Source: Phytophthora sp. 'mugwort'
Lineage: Eukaryota > Oomycota > Peronosporomycetes > Peronosporales > Peronosporaceae
Reading direction: 5' to 3'
Length of the DNA: 64,000 nucleotides
Assembly: GCA_033558025.1 (NCBI GenBank)
Contig: JAUCEF010000002.1
Location: forward strand, 2,976,001-3,040,000
Position 1 is the first letter of the stretch. The number at the start of each line of letters is the position of its first letter. A program made the position numbers and the translations under genes. Below are positions 63,713 through 64,000 of the stretch, piece by piece. The notes below the pieces were generated by a model that was given only the letters and a program-made list of their open reading frames with translations, searched no databases and was not told where the DNA came from.

Positions 63713-64000
63713 GTTTCGCGAACTCGAACCGGAGTCCACGTTCGACGCGAACATCAGTTTCACGAAACCTAGCCCGAAGGGTATCAGTGGAAGAGAGCTT
63801 TCGAACTCCTTCGACCCAGCTCTGGAACTGACCCACGTCTTCCCAAGACGTCTCCCCTGACAAGAGCACGACTGGTTAAGTCCGGATCGGTGTGTCCGAG
63901 GCATACCGGGCTTGCACTTGCAGGCGCTCACGATACTCGGCTGAGTAGTCACTTGAGGAGTCAAATATCTCTTTCTGGGAGACTCTCGCGCGTCGGGCTC
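63713..64000. other. 3' region of chromovirus C to the window end
   Basis: The 3' untranslated part of the element. A minus-strand frame at 63656-63964 (GLNQSCSCQGRRLGKTW) may correspond to the antisense ORF position of chromovirus B, but it is not clearly similar. No LTR start is visible before the window ends. Confidence 0.35.

Larger units (their letters stand above)
57377..64000 (+). mobile_element. Chromovirus C, cut by the window end
   Basis: A plus-strand Ty3/gypsy element with gag, protease, RT, RNase H, integrase and chromodomain in the normal order, running to the last base. Its integrase is clearly a different lineage from chromovirus B. The right LTR lies beyond the window, and it is open whether the LTR at 56996 is its own. 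Many stops and frame changes. Confidence 0.82.

Overview
The window looks like a gene-sparse, repeat-rich stretch of an oomycete nuclear genome, most likely Phytophthora or a close relative. Reasons: a clustered alternative oxidase (AOX) family; genes with short GT-AG introns (68-93 bp) using GTGCGT/GTGAGT-type donors; a secreted RXLR-dEER effector-like locus; and many degenerate transposons of types common in Phytophthora (Ty3/gypsy with an extra RNase H, chromoviruses, PIF/Harbinger, hAT, MULE, piggyBac-like, Helitron). Ordinary host genes fill only about 8 kb of 64 kb.

Layout. 1-3.5 kb: unclear DNA, a possible spliced minus-strand gene fragment, an hAT fragment and a MULE fragment. 3.5-11.9 kb: a minus-strand Ty3/gypsy element with two LTRs and a perfect 5-bp target duplication (ACGAG). 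Its right LTR is split by a 3.1-kb PIF/Harbinger element with 18-bp terminal inverted repeats and a TCA duplication. 12.2-21.8 kb: four AOX genes (one minus, three plus) with a spliced SAM-dependent methyltransferase between the first two. 23.3-24.8 kb: a decayed Helitron that keeps its 3' hairpin. 26.1-30.3 kb: truncated copy 1 of a gypsy element, repeated at about 99% identity from 47.26 kb. 33.1-35.0 kb: a seven-exon TRM6 gene. 35.9-36.4 kb: a frame-broken RXLR-dEER effector-like locus. 36.7-39.4 kb: fold-back and palindromic repeats plus a deleted gypsy remnant. 41.3-47.3 kb: an inverted copy of the gypsy 5' region, a piggyBac-like remnant, GATCGG-rich repeats and a MITE. 47.3-54.0 kb: gypsy copy 2, with gag, protease, RT and a double RNase H. 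54.0-57.4 kb: the 3' half of a chromovirus, with integrase, chromodomain, a large antisense ORF, a polypurine tract and an LTR. 57.4-64.0 kb: another chromovirus, gag to chromodomain, running to the window edge.

How the genes fit together. The AOX proteins are mitochondrial diiron quinol oxidases that bypass complexes III and IV. Three of the four share a 734-bp block that is nearly identical even at silent sites, while their N-termini and flanks differ; this points to gene conversion confined to the catalytic domain. TRM6 is the non-catalytic partner in tRNA m1A58 methylation. Every retroelement here carries stops, frameshifts or lost catalytic residues, so none looks autonomous. Several breaks lie in long G or C runs, where sequencing error must also be considered.
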